From: Pyrocephalus nanus
Taxonomy: Eukaryota > Chordata > Aves > Passeriformes > Tyrannidae
Length of the DNA stretch: 64,000 nt
Reading direction: 5' to 3'
Assembly: GCA_038380795.1 (NCBI GenBank)
Contig: CM076267.1
Coordinates: forward strand, 10,771,501 to 10,835,500
Shown: positions 1 to 11,335 of the stretch, one piece after another
How the letters are laid out: every line of letters begins with the position of its first letter
How positions within the stretch are numbered: position 1 is the first letter of the stretch
Translations under genes and position numbers: made by a program
Notes under the pieces: model-generated
The model's database searches: none
The model's input: the letters and a program-made list of their open reading frames with translations, nothing else
What the model was told of the DNA's origin: nothing

Positions 1-1192
1 CCACAAGTGATATGAGGAGCAGCTAGTTAATGTTTAGCAAAGTTCTCCTGAAGATGAGGAGTGGTATAGAAGTGCTGTTCTGACTGTACCAAGATTACTC
101 TTGAAAGAAAAATGCTGTTTCAAAGAATGCTTTTGTTCCCTTAATCATTGCCCTCGCAGTGATCTTAAATTATATATATCCATATATTCACTGCTTGGCC
201 AGCTAATGGCTTATATAGTTGCAAAAGCTGAGGTGTATATCTCTACAACCTAAAGGGAGATGTATGTCAGGTGAATGAAGCCAGAAGAGAGCCAAGCTCA
301 GAAACATGCAGAGCAAAGTGACTCAGATGGCAGAATGCCCCAAAGGAAGCTTTCAACAAGGGTGATTCATTAGCAGTCAAACAGTCCTTTTTCTTTTCCT
401 GCCCTGCTATATTTACATTCTGAAATGTGTGCACATCTCATGGAAATGACCTTCCTAGCTAAAGTGTTGTTCTAAGTGGAAGAAGGGAAGATTTTGTGCT
501 CTATGTTTGATGGGCCGTGAGGCTTGGGCTACAAACAAAACTTTCTTTAGCAAGATACTTGCATTTAGTCTATAAGGTGTTGCTAAAATCTTGTGCTAAT
601 AGCACCACAGTGCTTTGGGCTGCAATTTCAACCTGCCTAGGGAAGACACCCAAATTCCAGGCCTGGATTGGTGCAAACAGGAGAGACCTTGAATTTTTCA
701 GATAATCCACACACGTACTGGCTTTTTCAGAGTGTGCTGAAGCATTGTTATACCTATGAGTCCTTTTGCATCAAGAAATCTCTGAGAAACCAGGGAAAAT
801 GTCCTACCAGGGGGATGTTCACAGTCATGTGAGCCACGTGAACCACTGAGATCCACTCCCCAGTCCTGCAGAAGCGTGTCTGTCCAGTAGCATCACAAGT
901 GAGTGTGATTTCTGCCGGCGCTCGCAGCGGTATGCTGTGTCATGATTGCAAGGCTCATGCTGTTAATGTGTGAATACGATGAGGTTTCCTGCATCAGTGT
1001 TGTGCTGGCAACAGCCACCAGCTCCTGAATCAGTGAAACCCAGGCACGATGTGGGCAGACTGGTAGCTGTGATTTACAGGGCTCTGTTGGATTAGAAAGC
1101 CTGTTGTCTATCAACACATTGTCCAGGCAGCACAATAGGGCAAGGTAAGCACTGGAAAAGCAAGGTCAAAGAGCTGACAATACCATATTGTA
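1..1192. other. non-coding DNA, nothing recognised
   Basis: Unique, moderately AT-rich sequence. Short open frames at 517-705 (+) and 893-1135 (-) translate to compositionally random peptides with no recognisable domain, so I do not call a gene. No repeat family or RNA gene is recognised. Confidence 0.7.
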
Positions 1193-1240
1193 TTGTGTGA
1201 CCCTGAGCAAGTGGTTTACATGCCTTGCTTCTGCTATTCT
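1193..1240 (+). repeat. possible MIR/CORE-SINE fragment
   Basis: The stretch TTGTGTGACCCTGAGCAAG at 1193-1211, followed by a pyrimidine-rich tail, resembles the conserved core of MIR-type SINEs (family core: tgtgtgacc-ttgggcaagtcactt). Only about 40-50 bases align by eye and neither end of an element is visible. If real, it is a very old copy fixed before bird diversification. A chance match cannot be excluded. Confidence 0.4.
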
Positions 1241-1686
1241 GAGTGAAACCAGAATAGTGCTTGCTTTTAGAAAAAGTGCTTTATGTTCTGTGGGTGGGAA
1301 GCATTCATTTGACTGTATTTCTGTTATAGAAAGAGTTAGTCTCCATTTCCATAGTTTCCCTGTTCCCAGACCTGGTTCCTTTTGAAGATGGAAATCTCTT
1401 TGTAGGTGTTCTGTATTTCATTCATCGCGATCCATCTGGAAATGCATTTTAGAACAATCCATTTTGTTTGTGGCTTTGGCTGGATTTGCATTCTCCAAAT
1501 AGCAGTGTGGTTTGGGCTTAATATGGGATATATGGCCTCTTTGGCTTCTTTTCAGCACAGGTTGGGAAGAGCTTCTCTTTAGGTTTGTAAGGCACTAGCA
1601 AAACACTAGATATGTAGAAGCAGAAGCTGACTGAGTGCTTAGTTACAAGCACCCTGTGTGATATAATGTGGTGGTCTCAGGCAGCC

Positions 1687-1697
1687 AAAAAAAAAAA
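1687..1697. repeat. poly(A) run, 11 nt
   Basis: Eleven consecutive A followed by G and five more A. It could be simple-sequence expansion or an old retroposon tail. No target-site duplication is visible. Confidence 0.9.
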
Positions 1698-2023
1698 GAA
1701 AAAGGCAGAGTGCTTTTCTTGTGGAGCATCCCAGCAGATAAAAATGATTTGTAGTGCAGGATCAATTACTGATTCAGGTTGCTCCTTGAAGTGGTCTCCT
1801 GTTCTGTATTGGTACAATGTATTGTCAGCTTTCATGGCATTGTTTTCTTGCTCTTGCTAGTCCATGACCTTTCTCCAAATTCATAAGCTGTGGCCCAGTC
1901 TGCCAGTCTATATGGAAATGGCATGTGTACCTGCCAGGTGAGCCAGCATCTTGTCTTTCTAGGCAACGTGGTGCCTAGAAGAATTGCAAGAATTCAAGCC
2001 TGTTAAGCCACAAACCCTCTTAG

Positions 2024-2051
2024 TTTTTTTTGTTTTTGTTTTTGTTTTTTT
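2024..2051. repeat. T-rich low-complexity tract
   Basis: Imperfect T5-8 blocks separated by single G residues. Read on the minus strand it is CAAAAA-like. No associated element is recognised. Confidence 0.9.
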
Positions 2052-5000
2052 CTCTTCAGTGGGACAGGACCAGATATTATAATTATCCTCTCCCCCTACC
2101 TCCCAGCTAGCTTTCTGTTGAGTGTCTGCATTTTTAGATTCCGTCTGTCTGCGGTCCAGCCCCAAGACAGTTAATTTTAATAAATAAATAATGATAAAAA
2201 TAGTCTCTGAGGACTTGGCAAGGCAGCAGGCCAGGGAATCTGGGCAAGTCGCCAGCAGCTCTTCCACTTGAAATCTAAAGTTAACTCAGGCTGTGGCGCT
2301 CACATCGGTCTGTTCAGATTATTTCTTTGAAAAGAGTCTTTCCCTTCCCCACCTCGGATGGTACACGGTGCCTGCTGTCCTCTGCTGTGGGCTTTGGGGC
2401 TTTGGTGGGAACATGGGGACTCTCAGCCCAGCAGTGGGGGGGAATGCACAGTTGGAGGCAAACACAGTCAATGCTCCCCTGAATGAAGATTGCGGCATCA
2501 ACTCCGGCAAAACTTTTTTATGTGCCAAAACTGCAGAAAAACTTCAGCTGGAGCAAATGGGTCGGCCACAAGATGCAAGGAAGGAGGATGAAACCAGCTG
2601 CTCTGAGTTCTGGCACTCGCAGTGCCAACCGCTCTGTTTGTTCAGTCTGCTCTGATTTTTCAGCCAATGCTGCATGGGCTCCATTTCAATCCCTGGGGTG
2701 ACTTGATCATTGTGTGATGTCCCACACCAATCTCCAACTTCTGTCTTAGGGTAGGAGCTGTCACACCTCGTGCCTTTATATTCCCATTTCCTATCATACC
2801 ATATATTTACAGCACATGGTGCCAGGACCTGAAAGAAATCCATCTGAAACCTAGGCAGACCGTTAGCTCTATCAAGAGTGTCTGGGAAATTGTGTATCCA
2901 AGAAAGTGCATGCCCTCTGGTGAGAAACAGCCTGTCAGCAGCTGGGAAAGTTTAGAGTAAAAGAGTTGAGATTTCCCCCTTTTAGGAGAAGCGGAGGGGC
3001 TCGGAAGAGCAAAGCTGTTTGGACGTACCTGCACACAATGACGGGCTTGGTTCCTGCAGCATCACACCTACAACAGAGAAGTCAAAAGTACAAATGCAAA
3101 CCTGGGCCTTCTCAGCCAACCCTGCCAGAAACACTCCCCAAACCAGCCCTGCTCAGCTCAAGTTGTTTGAGAGCTATTTTAAACCCACCAAAAGGTTCAG
3201 ACTTGCTTCTCTGTAGCAATGTTCTTGAATGACTGTTCACAGTAGGAATTGGTGGCAACCAGGTTTAACTCTAGCTCCCACGGGCTTTAAAAATTCTCTG
3301 TGTGGGATAATCAGACATCCCCAGATAGACACACACCTGCTGCATTGGTGTGGGCACGGAAATTCCAGGGAAGGCTGGTTTGGGGCATGGTGTGTTTGTT
3401 CCACTGACAAGGCTGGGCATGGTATCTCTCTTTTTTCCCCTTTGCTTTATTGTCTGTGTTAATAACATTTGGCCTAGAGAACTGGCAAGGTAGCAAAGAT
3501 AAATTGCACTTTTCAGATTTCCTATCGTGCAAGCCAGTCCCTGGGGATGTGTCTGTTGGTAGTCCCAGCTGCAGCTGGGAGCGTAAAATAAAGCTGTTCA
3601 CAGTTGGGGGGTGGTTGGCCAGCAGACCTACCTAAAGTACTTCTGCCCCCAACACCAGGGACAGTCTCAGGTGATACACCTGAGAGAGGGGAAATCCCTT
3701 TGGAGATCTGAGACGCCTGTTCTATTTCAGGCCATCTAGGGATGCACACTGTTTCTGAAGGAAACAAGGTGGTAAATCAGGAGCCATCATAACACCAGCC
3801 CACTTGTCTGAGGCTCTGGCTGCAGGAATGCAGGATGCAGGCTTGCATGGCTGTGATGGGTCAAAGGACTTGTAGAGGAGGGATACCCCAATCATGTATT
3901 AGAAAACCCATCATGCCCACTTTTATTGGTCTGTCCACTGTTTTTTCTAAAAGCCTGCCAATCCATGGAGGAGGCTAGAGTGAACTCTGGGTGAAACTTT
4001 AGTGCTCAATCTTTCCAAGGCAAATGAATCACTCTAAAGAAGCTTTAAAGAATCAGCAATCTAAGACATGCTTGGGGAGAAGCTAGTAAACAAAAGGCTT
4101 CTGGGGTGCCTATACTGCCAGCTACCAGATTTATGGAGGGAATTTACTCTGGAAGGAGCAAACTAGTGCCCCTCCTGCTGCAGAGAAAATCAATGGCCTT
4201 AGCTGCATCCCTGGAGTCTCTCAGTTCCTGGGAACTCCATAACCTTCTGCCAGGTGACAAAAACCAAGAGTTAATTTTGAGCACTTTTTAAATGCTCTTC
4301 TAGAGGGAGTCCTCAGTTTCTGTTGCAAAGCTGAAGTGACAGGACAGGTCTCTCTCTTTTCCCCTGGCACCAGATGCACATTCTACCTCAATGAAAAAGT
4401 GAAATCCAGTGTAGTATTGATGGGATGAGCAAATTACAAGGGGCAAGCCCAGACAGCTCAGAGCTCTGAGTGGGTCTCATCTCAGGGAGTCCTTTTCCAC
4501 GGTAAAAAATTCCTTCTTGGCCTGTAGCATTATTGGACTGATGTTTCTGATTTGTCGTGGATATAAATTAAGTTGAATAAGTCTGGTCATGACCTGTGAT
4601 CCTGCATAGCCTGGAAGGTAATGGATTTCCTTTGGTTCGCCAGAGATCATAGGGGAAATATGTAAATACAAATTCTCAGAAGACTTTTTGTAACTGTGTG
4701 CTGCAACAGCTCACCTGGTGTTAACCTGGACATAGGACAACCCTGCATTACGATAGTTGGTTCATTTCAGTTAACTTAATAGTTCATTGACTTTGGAGGG
4801 TCTGGGATAATGCTGATAATATCTACCTACAGCTTCCATTCCCTGCATAGCTGGAATAAAATGCTTTGTGTAGGTGTGGGAAGAAGGGCTGGGTGGATTT
4901 TTATACCCAGAGGTATAAGGTAGTTATAGAAGTAGGAATCATAGGAGTAGTTTTGCTGATTCAGTGAAGTCTAGATAGTTTATAAGGGCTGTAAATATAA

Positions 5001-6045
5001 ATACCCCTATGCCAGGAAAAGATGGAGAGCAGCTCCTGCCAGGTCAGCATGCGGGGTGGTAATTCTGAGATCAACAGACTGTCAAGCTGAAGACAAAGCA
5101 AGCAAAATAATTACATCTTGGCAAAAAAGTGTAATTAGGAAAGAAAGGCCATGGCTTAGCTGGCTGAGCATTCTTCCCTGTGCCATGTATCCCAGCCCTT
5201 TTTGATGGTGCTCCTTGGAGATGCCCACAGAACAGCCTCCACTTCAGTTATCTCTTTACCAGGAGACATTTGCAAGTAGACAAAAAGTAAACAGCTTGTT
5301 CTGACTTCAGCTCCCCGTGCCTCAGGGGGACACAGCCCGCGGCTCACAGCAGTGATGGAGGACCAGTTAGTCCCTGGGATAACCCCATCAAAACCAATGC
5401 CGTGCTCTGGGGTCCCTTGCTGTTTGAAGAACAGTGGTGGTCAGCTACTTGAGCTGCCAGGTCAGGAAACAAACTTCAAAGCCTTTGGCAAAAGCTTTTC
5501 AACTGCAACTAACAACTGTCTGCATTTCTGCTCGCAGATCCTGTGTTGTTTTCTTGATGAAGTTGCCACCACTTTCTCTGTTGATTCAGATAACTTTTTG
5601 CCTTTATTTCTCTGCTGGTTTTACCACCTCTTCATCAAAGAGACTGGTCCATTCTTTCAGCCTTCGTCTCTTTGTCAAGCCACTGCTGCATACAGAGAGA
5701 AGGGATTGTTTGTGCTGTGTCCCATCACTATTTTTTTGTTGTTGTTGCTTCCAGTAGCTCTGAGTGCTTCCCTGTAGCCAGATCTTTTTGGTTAGTGGTC
5801 ATCACCTCTGTTTCATCGTCAGTTTTCCCTGGTTCTGTCTTTCCTGTCTTCCTGATGCCTCTGACCACCATCTTTTTGCATTGTTGGATTCACCTCTCCT
5901 GACTCTACTTACCTTCCAATTGTCCATAGGAGTAGGAAAGGCACTGGAGATTTCCTTCAAATAGTTGTGTTTTGCAGACCTGGAAGGAGAGCTGTGGCTT
6001 AAAATGGACAGGGATATGGGATAAGACTGTGGTTCTTGTGCTGAC

Positions 6046-6118
6046 TGTCGCTAACCCTCTGATTTGCATCGGGTGCATTGTTACTCAGGGATCCCTATCT
6101 GTAAAATGAAGAAAATTG
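6046..6118 (+). repeat. possible MIR-like SINE fragment
   Basis: From the CTAACCCTCTG at about 6051 to TATCTGTAAAATGAAG at about 6105-6120, the order of words follows the MIR consensus (aacctctctg ... cctcatctgtaaaatgggg). The middle diverges. The resemblance is recalled from the family and was not computed. Orientation would be plus. Confidence 0.4.
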
Positions 6119-6995
6119 TAAAACCCTTTTCTTATTAGTAGTGAATCCTACAACATTTGGGAGCAGAGTGCATTTTATCCTACAGTACTCTGGCAGCAGT
6201 GCTAATGGTCCTGTTGAGCTTAGAAAAGCATGGTCTTGGAAGAACATAAAATGTTGGCATCTTGTAAAAGGCAGCTAGGCTGCTGCAGCAGCTGAACCTA
6301 GATCCTAGCACTAGATTCCTAAATTAATGATATTGTGCTAGTGGAATAATCTCAGAGAGTTTCTGAGAATCTCTGAGGATGTGCTTGAAAGCTGCAATTA
6401 AAGCTGTTTACCTTTCATTTACTTGTTTAGCTTTTAAAAGTCGTGTGAAACATGAAAGTGTATGTCTGGAGAGCCATACCTTAGATATGGAGTGATGTTT
6501 GAATGTTTTAAAAATAAAGTAGCTTTTTAAAATCACGTTGAGGTAAACAAAAAAATGTTCCTGTAATCTGTTGCTGCTTTCTCTGTGTCAAATTTGCTGT
6601 TGTTTTGTGTTCAACTTGGCTGCTTTTACTCCAGAATGTTTGCATTTTTGGCTCTCTGTTAAATATTTCCTTCTTCAATTCATCTGCCCTTTGTGAAACA
6701 GGTTGGGAAGTCCATGCTCCAAAGGAGTATGCTGCACAATTTTTCTGCCTTCTGCCAACACTCTTAATTATTTGAGGTGGTGTTAGCTTTTCCAGAGAAA
6801 TGAGATTCATTTTGGTAACCTAACCCTTGCTGCATGGGAATTTACTAAAAGATTTTTTTGATAGCATTGTCAGTGTTTGGTGAAGATTATGTACCTTCCT
6901 TTCAGTTGATTTGCTTTGCAGAGAATGAAGAGGGAAATTGGATGAAGCTCTTCTGTACGTGGCTGTAACATTGACTGAGTTGCTTCCCCTCTTTT

Positions 6996-7029
6996 CACTT
7001 TATTTTCCATGTTTCCACTTTATTTTCCA
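6996..7029. repeat. short tandem duplication, period 20
   Basis: The 14-mer CACTTTATTTTCCA occurs at 6996-7009 and again at 7016-7029, with similar flanks. This is a small local duplication in unique DNA. Confidence 0.85.
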
Positions 7030-8819
7030 AGTTGTTTTCAGTGTTTGTAATCAAATAATAATATTGACTGACTGAGACACTGTTAATTTACCTTAGAGGG
7101 TAAATTAATTGAAAAGTATTCCCAGATCCTCTGATAAGTGGTGGAGTGACAGGTTTCTCTAGAATCTCTGAGTGTCTTTTACCTTTAATTTCTTCACTGT
7201 TGGTGACTTATACCCAGTAACCATTCTACTGTCAGGTGTTTGTGTATCACCGCCAACACCACCACTGCATCTGAGGGTCAGGAGGCTACAGTCCTCCAAA
7301 GCCATAATTGAGAACTAAATTTTAGCTGGCAGAACTTCACCACAAAGGGAAGTACCTACAATTCCTTCTGGTTTACAGGATGGCTTGTTCACTCTTAGCC
7401 TTCTGGGAGAAAGTTAATAAATAATAAGCTACTTGGTAGGAACTGTAGTATTCTGAGTCACTTTTCCCTATCTCCTGTGTTGAAAAATAAGAAATTTTGA
7501 ATTAGATTTGTCAATATTGCTGTGTGGCTCAGTGATCTTTGTTGTAGTGATAGAAACATACACCAGGAAATAAATAAATAAAGACTAAGTTCGATCAGCC
7601 TACAGTGAATGGATAGGAGTCCCTGGTATCTCAAATAAAAGCATCAGAAACCAAAAGAAACCTTTCCTATGTGTAAAAAGTCTGATCTAAACATATTTGC
7701 ATAGCATATAGACAGATGTGAGTCTCCTTATTAAAGTTACTTTGAAACTGATAAACTTTCATAAAGCCTTCCCCAGGCAGGGCCTGTGCAGATGTTGTGT
7801 CGCAGTTCTCATTCTCCTACGCCAGCGCATCTTAGATGGGCTGAGGAGCTAAACATCCGTGGAGCTGTTGCAGACTTACACACATGCATTGTGCAAATGT
7901 GGTCAGAGTCCCTCTTGAAACCATCAGGGATCTTTCCATTGCCTTTGTAGGAGATTGGGCTGGCCTGCAGAGCAGAATTGCTCCTATTGACAGTTCCCAC
8001 CCTTTGCTATTTCTGAGCTTCATTAGTTTTCCCAAAGGAGCTGTACACTGAAATGGAGATGGAAATTTGGAACTCTGCTGAATACCGCAGGTGCCATTTC
8101 CCAATTTAGAGCTCTTGGGTTTGGCTCTATCTTTTAATGGTTGCACATGGATGTAAGTCTACCTTAATTGTGTCTGTTCTATAATAATCTCAGCCAAGGC
8201 AGGTTGACCTTTGCGACCTTCACCTAAAACTACCTATTTAACAAGGGTTTTTTCCAGAAGAACAGAGCAGCTTTTATCAGTAGTGAAGGTCTGTCTATAT
8301 GACGGAATTTACAGGCTTTGGGTAGTGCCTAGTGTATTTTGTTATCTTTGTGGTACACCTGACAAAGGCATTTGCTGTGGATGGTGACATTTTAATTACT
8401 AAGGTTCTTAGGACCATGAATAGGAATATCTCAAACCTGAAGTATGAAAATAAATTAGGAAATTTTGGCTTGATAGAAGTATTCCTCATGGAAACCTCTC
8501 AATTAAAGATCAGAATCTGTCCTACAAGCAAGGTATTCTAATACAGCTGCATTCTTTCAGGAAAAAGAATGATGAGACTGTGGAAGCTGGTCTGTTGCCT
8601 CAAGATTAAATTGGATGAAAGCCTTGGGTTCTCACGTTTGCTTCCCAGAATGGACTCGGAAACATCACGGGCTACTTGTACAAGGACAGTTGCAGTGTGA
8701 TGCAAACAAGCAGTAGCATGCTGAGAAGAAACTTGGAGAGTTTTTTTCATATTTAAATATGTAATTAAGGGGATGCATTGAGGCACTTGCTCCAGTGTGA
8801 ATCCCTGTGAAGGGATTTT

Positions 8820-8840
8820 AAGCCTACTAATAGTAGGCTT
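8820..8840. repeat. perfect 10-bp inverted repeat, 1-nt centre
   Basis: AAGCCTACTA (8820-8829), a single A, then TAGTAGGCTT (8831-8840). The arms are exact reverse complements. There is no known role. It could be chance, a protein-dimer site or the terminal relic of a small element. Confidence 0.85.
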
Positions 8841-10107
8841 GCATTTCCTAGATGTCTTTTTCATAGCTCAGGGCAAGGCTGCATAAGAGCCAAAGCAATA
8901 TCAAATTTCTTAGAATACTAAAATCTCCTCTTCAGTGACTTTTTATAAGTCTTTCAGAATAGTTCCTTGTTTTTGCAAATGGTCTCGTACTCGGCATTCT
9001 TCCTTAAATTTTTCTTGTTGATTAACTATTTCTAGTTACCAGGGAAACTGGCAAGGTTGCTGTCAACCCAAGGTGTTCTAGATGAGCCCAGGATAACTCG
9101 TGTACAAAACAATTCATATTTTCATCTTCTGATTTTATCCCTTAGGACAAATTCCCAAATGGATGTACAAAACTTCATGAACTCTTAGAGACAAATATTT
9201 TTAAACTTTCTCTGCTGGAGGAGGAGTAGTTACAAAATATTATAGTTGGCAAATTGCTGTTCTTCTGACAGCAAGATTAGGTGAGAATTTTCTGCAAGTA
9301 CCTCATTGCAATCAGTATGAGAAGTTGTATTTTGTTCTTGTGTAGCTATGAAATTTTACATAAAATGTATCCAATTTGAAGTGTTAAGAAAATTGTGGGA
9401 GTCTGTGCTCACAGTTAAAAGAGAAAGCAATCCACCTGAACAAATAATTTAAAGGTTGCTTTTGGCTGTGAGGCATGTTAGGCTTGGCTTGTACCTGAGA
9501 TTTCTAGCAGCTGAGTATTTATTTTGAAGTATGATGATGGCTTATATCAACATGGCTCTTAGCTTGTATTCAGTTGTGTGACAGCAGGCAGTACCTTTTA
9601 GAGAGACTCGTGGCTTTGTACATAAATAAAATGTTTTAAGTGTTCTCATGGTAATGTGGTTTCATCCATGTGAAGGAAGAAGTACTGCTCTACATGAGAG
9701 TGGCAGAGGTATCTGTACAACATCAGGATGTTATCAAGGCTTCTGTTTCAGGCTGTTGGATTTTCAGAGTTTTTGTTTCAGGAGCAACTCTGTGACCCTG
9801 TGTTAAATTCAGACCTCTGGTCACCCTCTCATGTGACCAGAGAAGGGATGGATGAAACTGCCAGAAAACTGTGATGGGCTCGGGCTGACAACCTGTGCAC
9901 TGGGCACTGGAGCATCAATGCTTCTCTCAGTGTTGGTAGGAGCCATTTCCTTAAAAGCCCCATTTGCTGTCAGGAGAAGGCCTGCTGGACCACTTAAAGA
10001 AGTGGCTGAAACCCACTTGTTACTGTGTTGGTTATATTTGAGAGGTCATTCAGGTAGTGGAATAATGGAAAGTAAAGTATAACAAAAAATGCCTGCCTTT
10101 TAGAAAA

Positions 10108-10134
10108 GGGGAGAGGGGGTGGGAAGTATTGGGG
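10108..10134 (+). other. canonical G-quadruplex motif
   Basis: Four G runs (GGGG, GGGGG, GGG, GGGG) are separated by loops AGA, T and AAGTATT. This satisfies the G3+N1-7 rule on the plus strand. It sits in otherwise AT-rich sequence, and I saw no other canonical G-quadruplex in this window. If the strand is transcribed, the motif could also form in RNA. Confidence 0.8.
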
Positions 10135-11039
10135 AATTGTATCCATCAAGCTTCAGTTCCTGGAAAAATCTGAAAGAAATAATAGCACAATGTGCAAGCA
10201 GCTGGGACATAGCACAGAGATGAAGAGCAGCCAAAGTGGCTTTGCTAAGAACAAATGGCATCCCACCAGTCACATTTTGTTCTGCAAATGCAGTAAAAGA
10301 AATTATAGTAATAGTAATGGTTTGTATCTTGTAGGTTGGCTTTTGACTCTATCTCATACAACAATCTTGGAAATAAACAGTATCTAGAATATATTTTCCC
10401 AGTTGGGGTCTAACAGGAGAGATAAAAAAGATTGTCTATCCCAGTGCAGTTGTGAAGGATTCACTGTCAAATTAAAGAATGCTTTGAGTGAGAGTCTGTA
10501 GGTATGTGGGTTTTTTCCTGGAACTGCTTCTACTCAGCGTTTAGCAGAAGAGATATACCTATCAAATGCGTAGGTGACAAAATCCCTGGAAGAACTGTAA
10601 GCCTGTCAGTACTAGTGGTGATACAGCAAACCTCTCCTTGAACCTGAGCTGTTTCCTCTGGCCTCTCTCTGTAAGGCTAGAAATAAAATCCGAACTGGTT
10701 GTAGTCCCTGATGGATATCTGTTGATTTTGTCCCAGGAGAGGAGTAGAAATTTGAAGCTGAGGTTATCCAGACCTGCTTCCTGGTGACCTGGAGGATACA
10801 GAGCTTTTCAGCCACCATGTCTTCCCCACATCACCAGGCTGACTCAGCAGACGTCCCAGCTCATAAGAGAGAGCACATCAAACAAGCCACCCCAGCAGAC
10901 ACAGAAATACAGTTCAGGCACAGATCTGATTTTTTTTTTTTTTTTTTTTTTTAAGTTTCAAGTTGTTTGGTTTTGTTGAACAGTAGGAGTTTTCTTTTAG
11001 TCTGCAGCTGGTCTGGACAACGTGCCTTAGTTAAAGTGA
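10135..11039. other. non-coding DNA with long T tract
   Basis: Unique sequence apart from a 23-nt T tract (10930-10952). The open frame at 10612-10818 (-) is unsupported. Confidence 0.7.
10930..10952. repeat. poly(T) tract, 23 nt
   Basis: Uninterrupted run of 23 T, the longest homopolymer seen in the window. It could be the A-tail of a minus-strand retroposed sequence, but I see no matching flanking duplication and no recognisable body on its left side. Simple slippage expansion is equally likely. Confidence 0.95.
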
Positions 11040-11335
11040 TATAAGCATCATTGCATGGGCTGTTGGAGGCAATTACCATTTACTGTCAGTGACAGTCACC
11101 CTTTCTGACAGTTTGATCCTTAAAGCCATAAATTCAGCAGGGACAGGAGAAACCAGTCAAATGCCATGTGTTTTTTCACACCTCCTATGGCAGGCTAGAA
11201 ATAGCTCTTTGACATGCTGACTTTGTATTTGCCAATTTCCTTCAGCATTTGAGGAAAGCTTGAAACAGCAAATATAGATGGGTAAATTAATTTTGTTCTA
11301 ATTGCTTCCAGTCTAATTAGCATATTGGAAACAAG
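11040..11335. promoter_or_regulatory. candidate non-coding regulatory element
   Basis: Motif-dense AT-rich stretch. CTGTCA-G-TGACAG (11083-11095) is a perfect inverted pair of TGACAG cores, the motif bound by TALE homeodomain proteins (MEIS/TGIF), and another TGACAG is at 11106-11111. On the right are TTAATT, CTAATTGC and the palindrome CTAATTAG (11313-11320), typical homeodomain sites. Such clustering is common in developmental enhancers but also arises in AT-rich DNA, so conservation is the deciding test. Confidence 0.3.

Larger units (their letters stand above)
1241..6045. other. non-coding DNA with low-complexity tracts
   Basis: No coding or RNA gene recognised. The open frames at 2293-2655 (+), 2544-2843 (-) and 5352-5777 (+) lack domains, and several overlap one another on opposite strands, as expected by chance. 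The stretch holds an 11-A run (1687-1697) and a T-rich (TTTTTG)-like tract (2024-2051). Otherwise it appears to be unique sequence. Confidence 0.7.
6119..10107. other. non-coding AT-rich DNA
   Basis: No gene recognised. Contents noted are a 20-bp-period near-duplication (6996-7029), a short (TAAA)n at 7568-7583, and a perfect inverted repeat (8820-8840). The open frames at 6508-6810 (-), 7832-8146 (-) and 8538-8864 (-) have no recognisable protein similarity. Confidence 0.7.

Noticed and set aside
4935..4960. GGAATCATAGGAG, resembling a CR1 3' end
   Set aside because: Only the AATCATAG word matches. The following bases lack the GGAAGGGACC and other CR1 landmarks.
5352..5777. 141-codon plus-strand frame ending in a hydrophobic tail
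   Set aside because: The tail comes from a T/TTG-rich tract. There is no recognised protein.
10930..10952. Poly(T) as the tail of a processed pseudogene on the minus strand
   Set aside because: No recognisable gene-derived sequence on the left and no target-site duplication.
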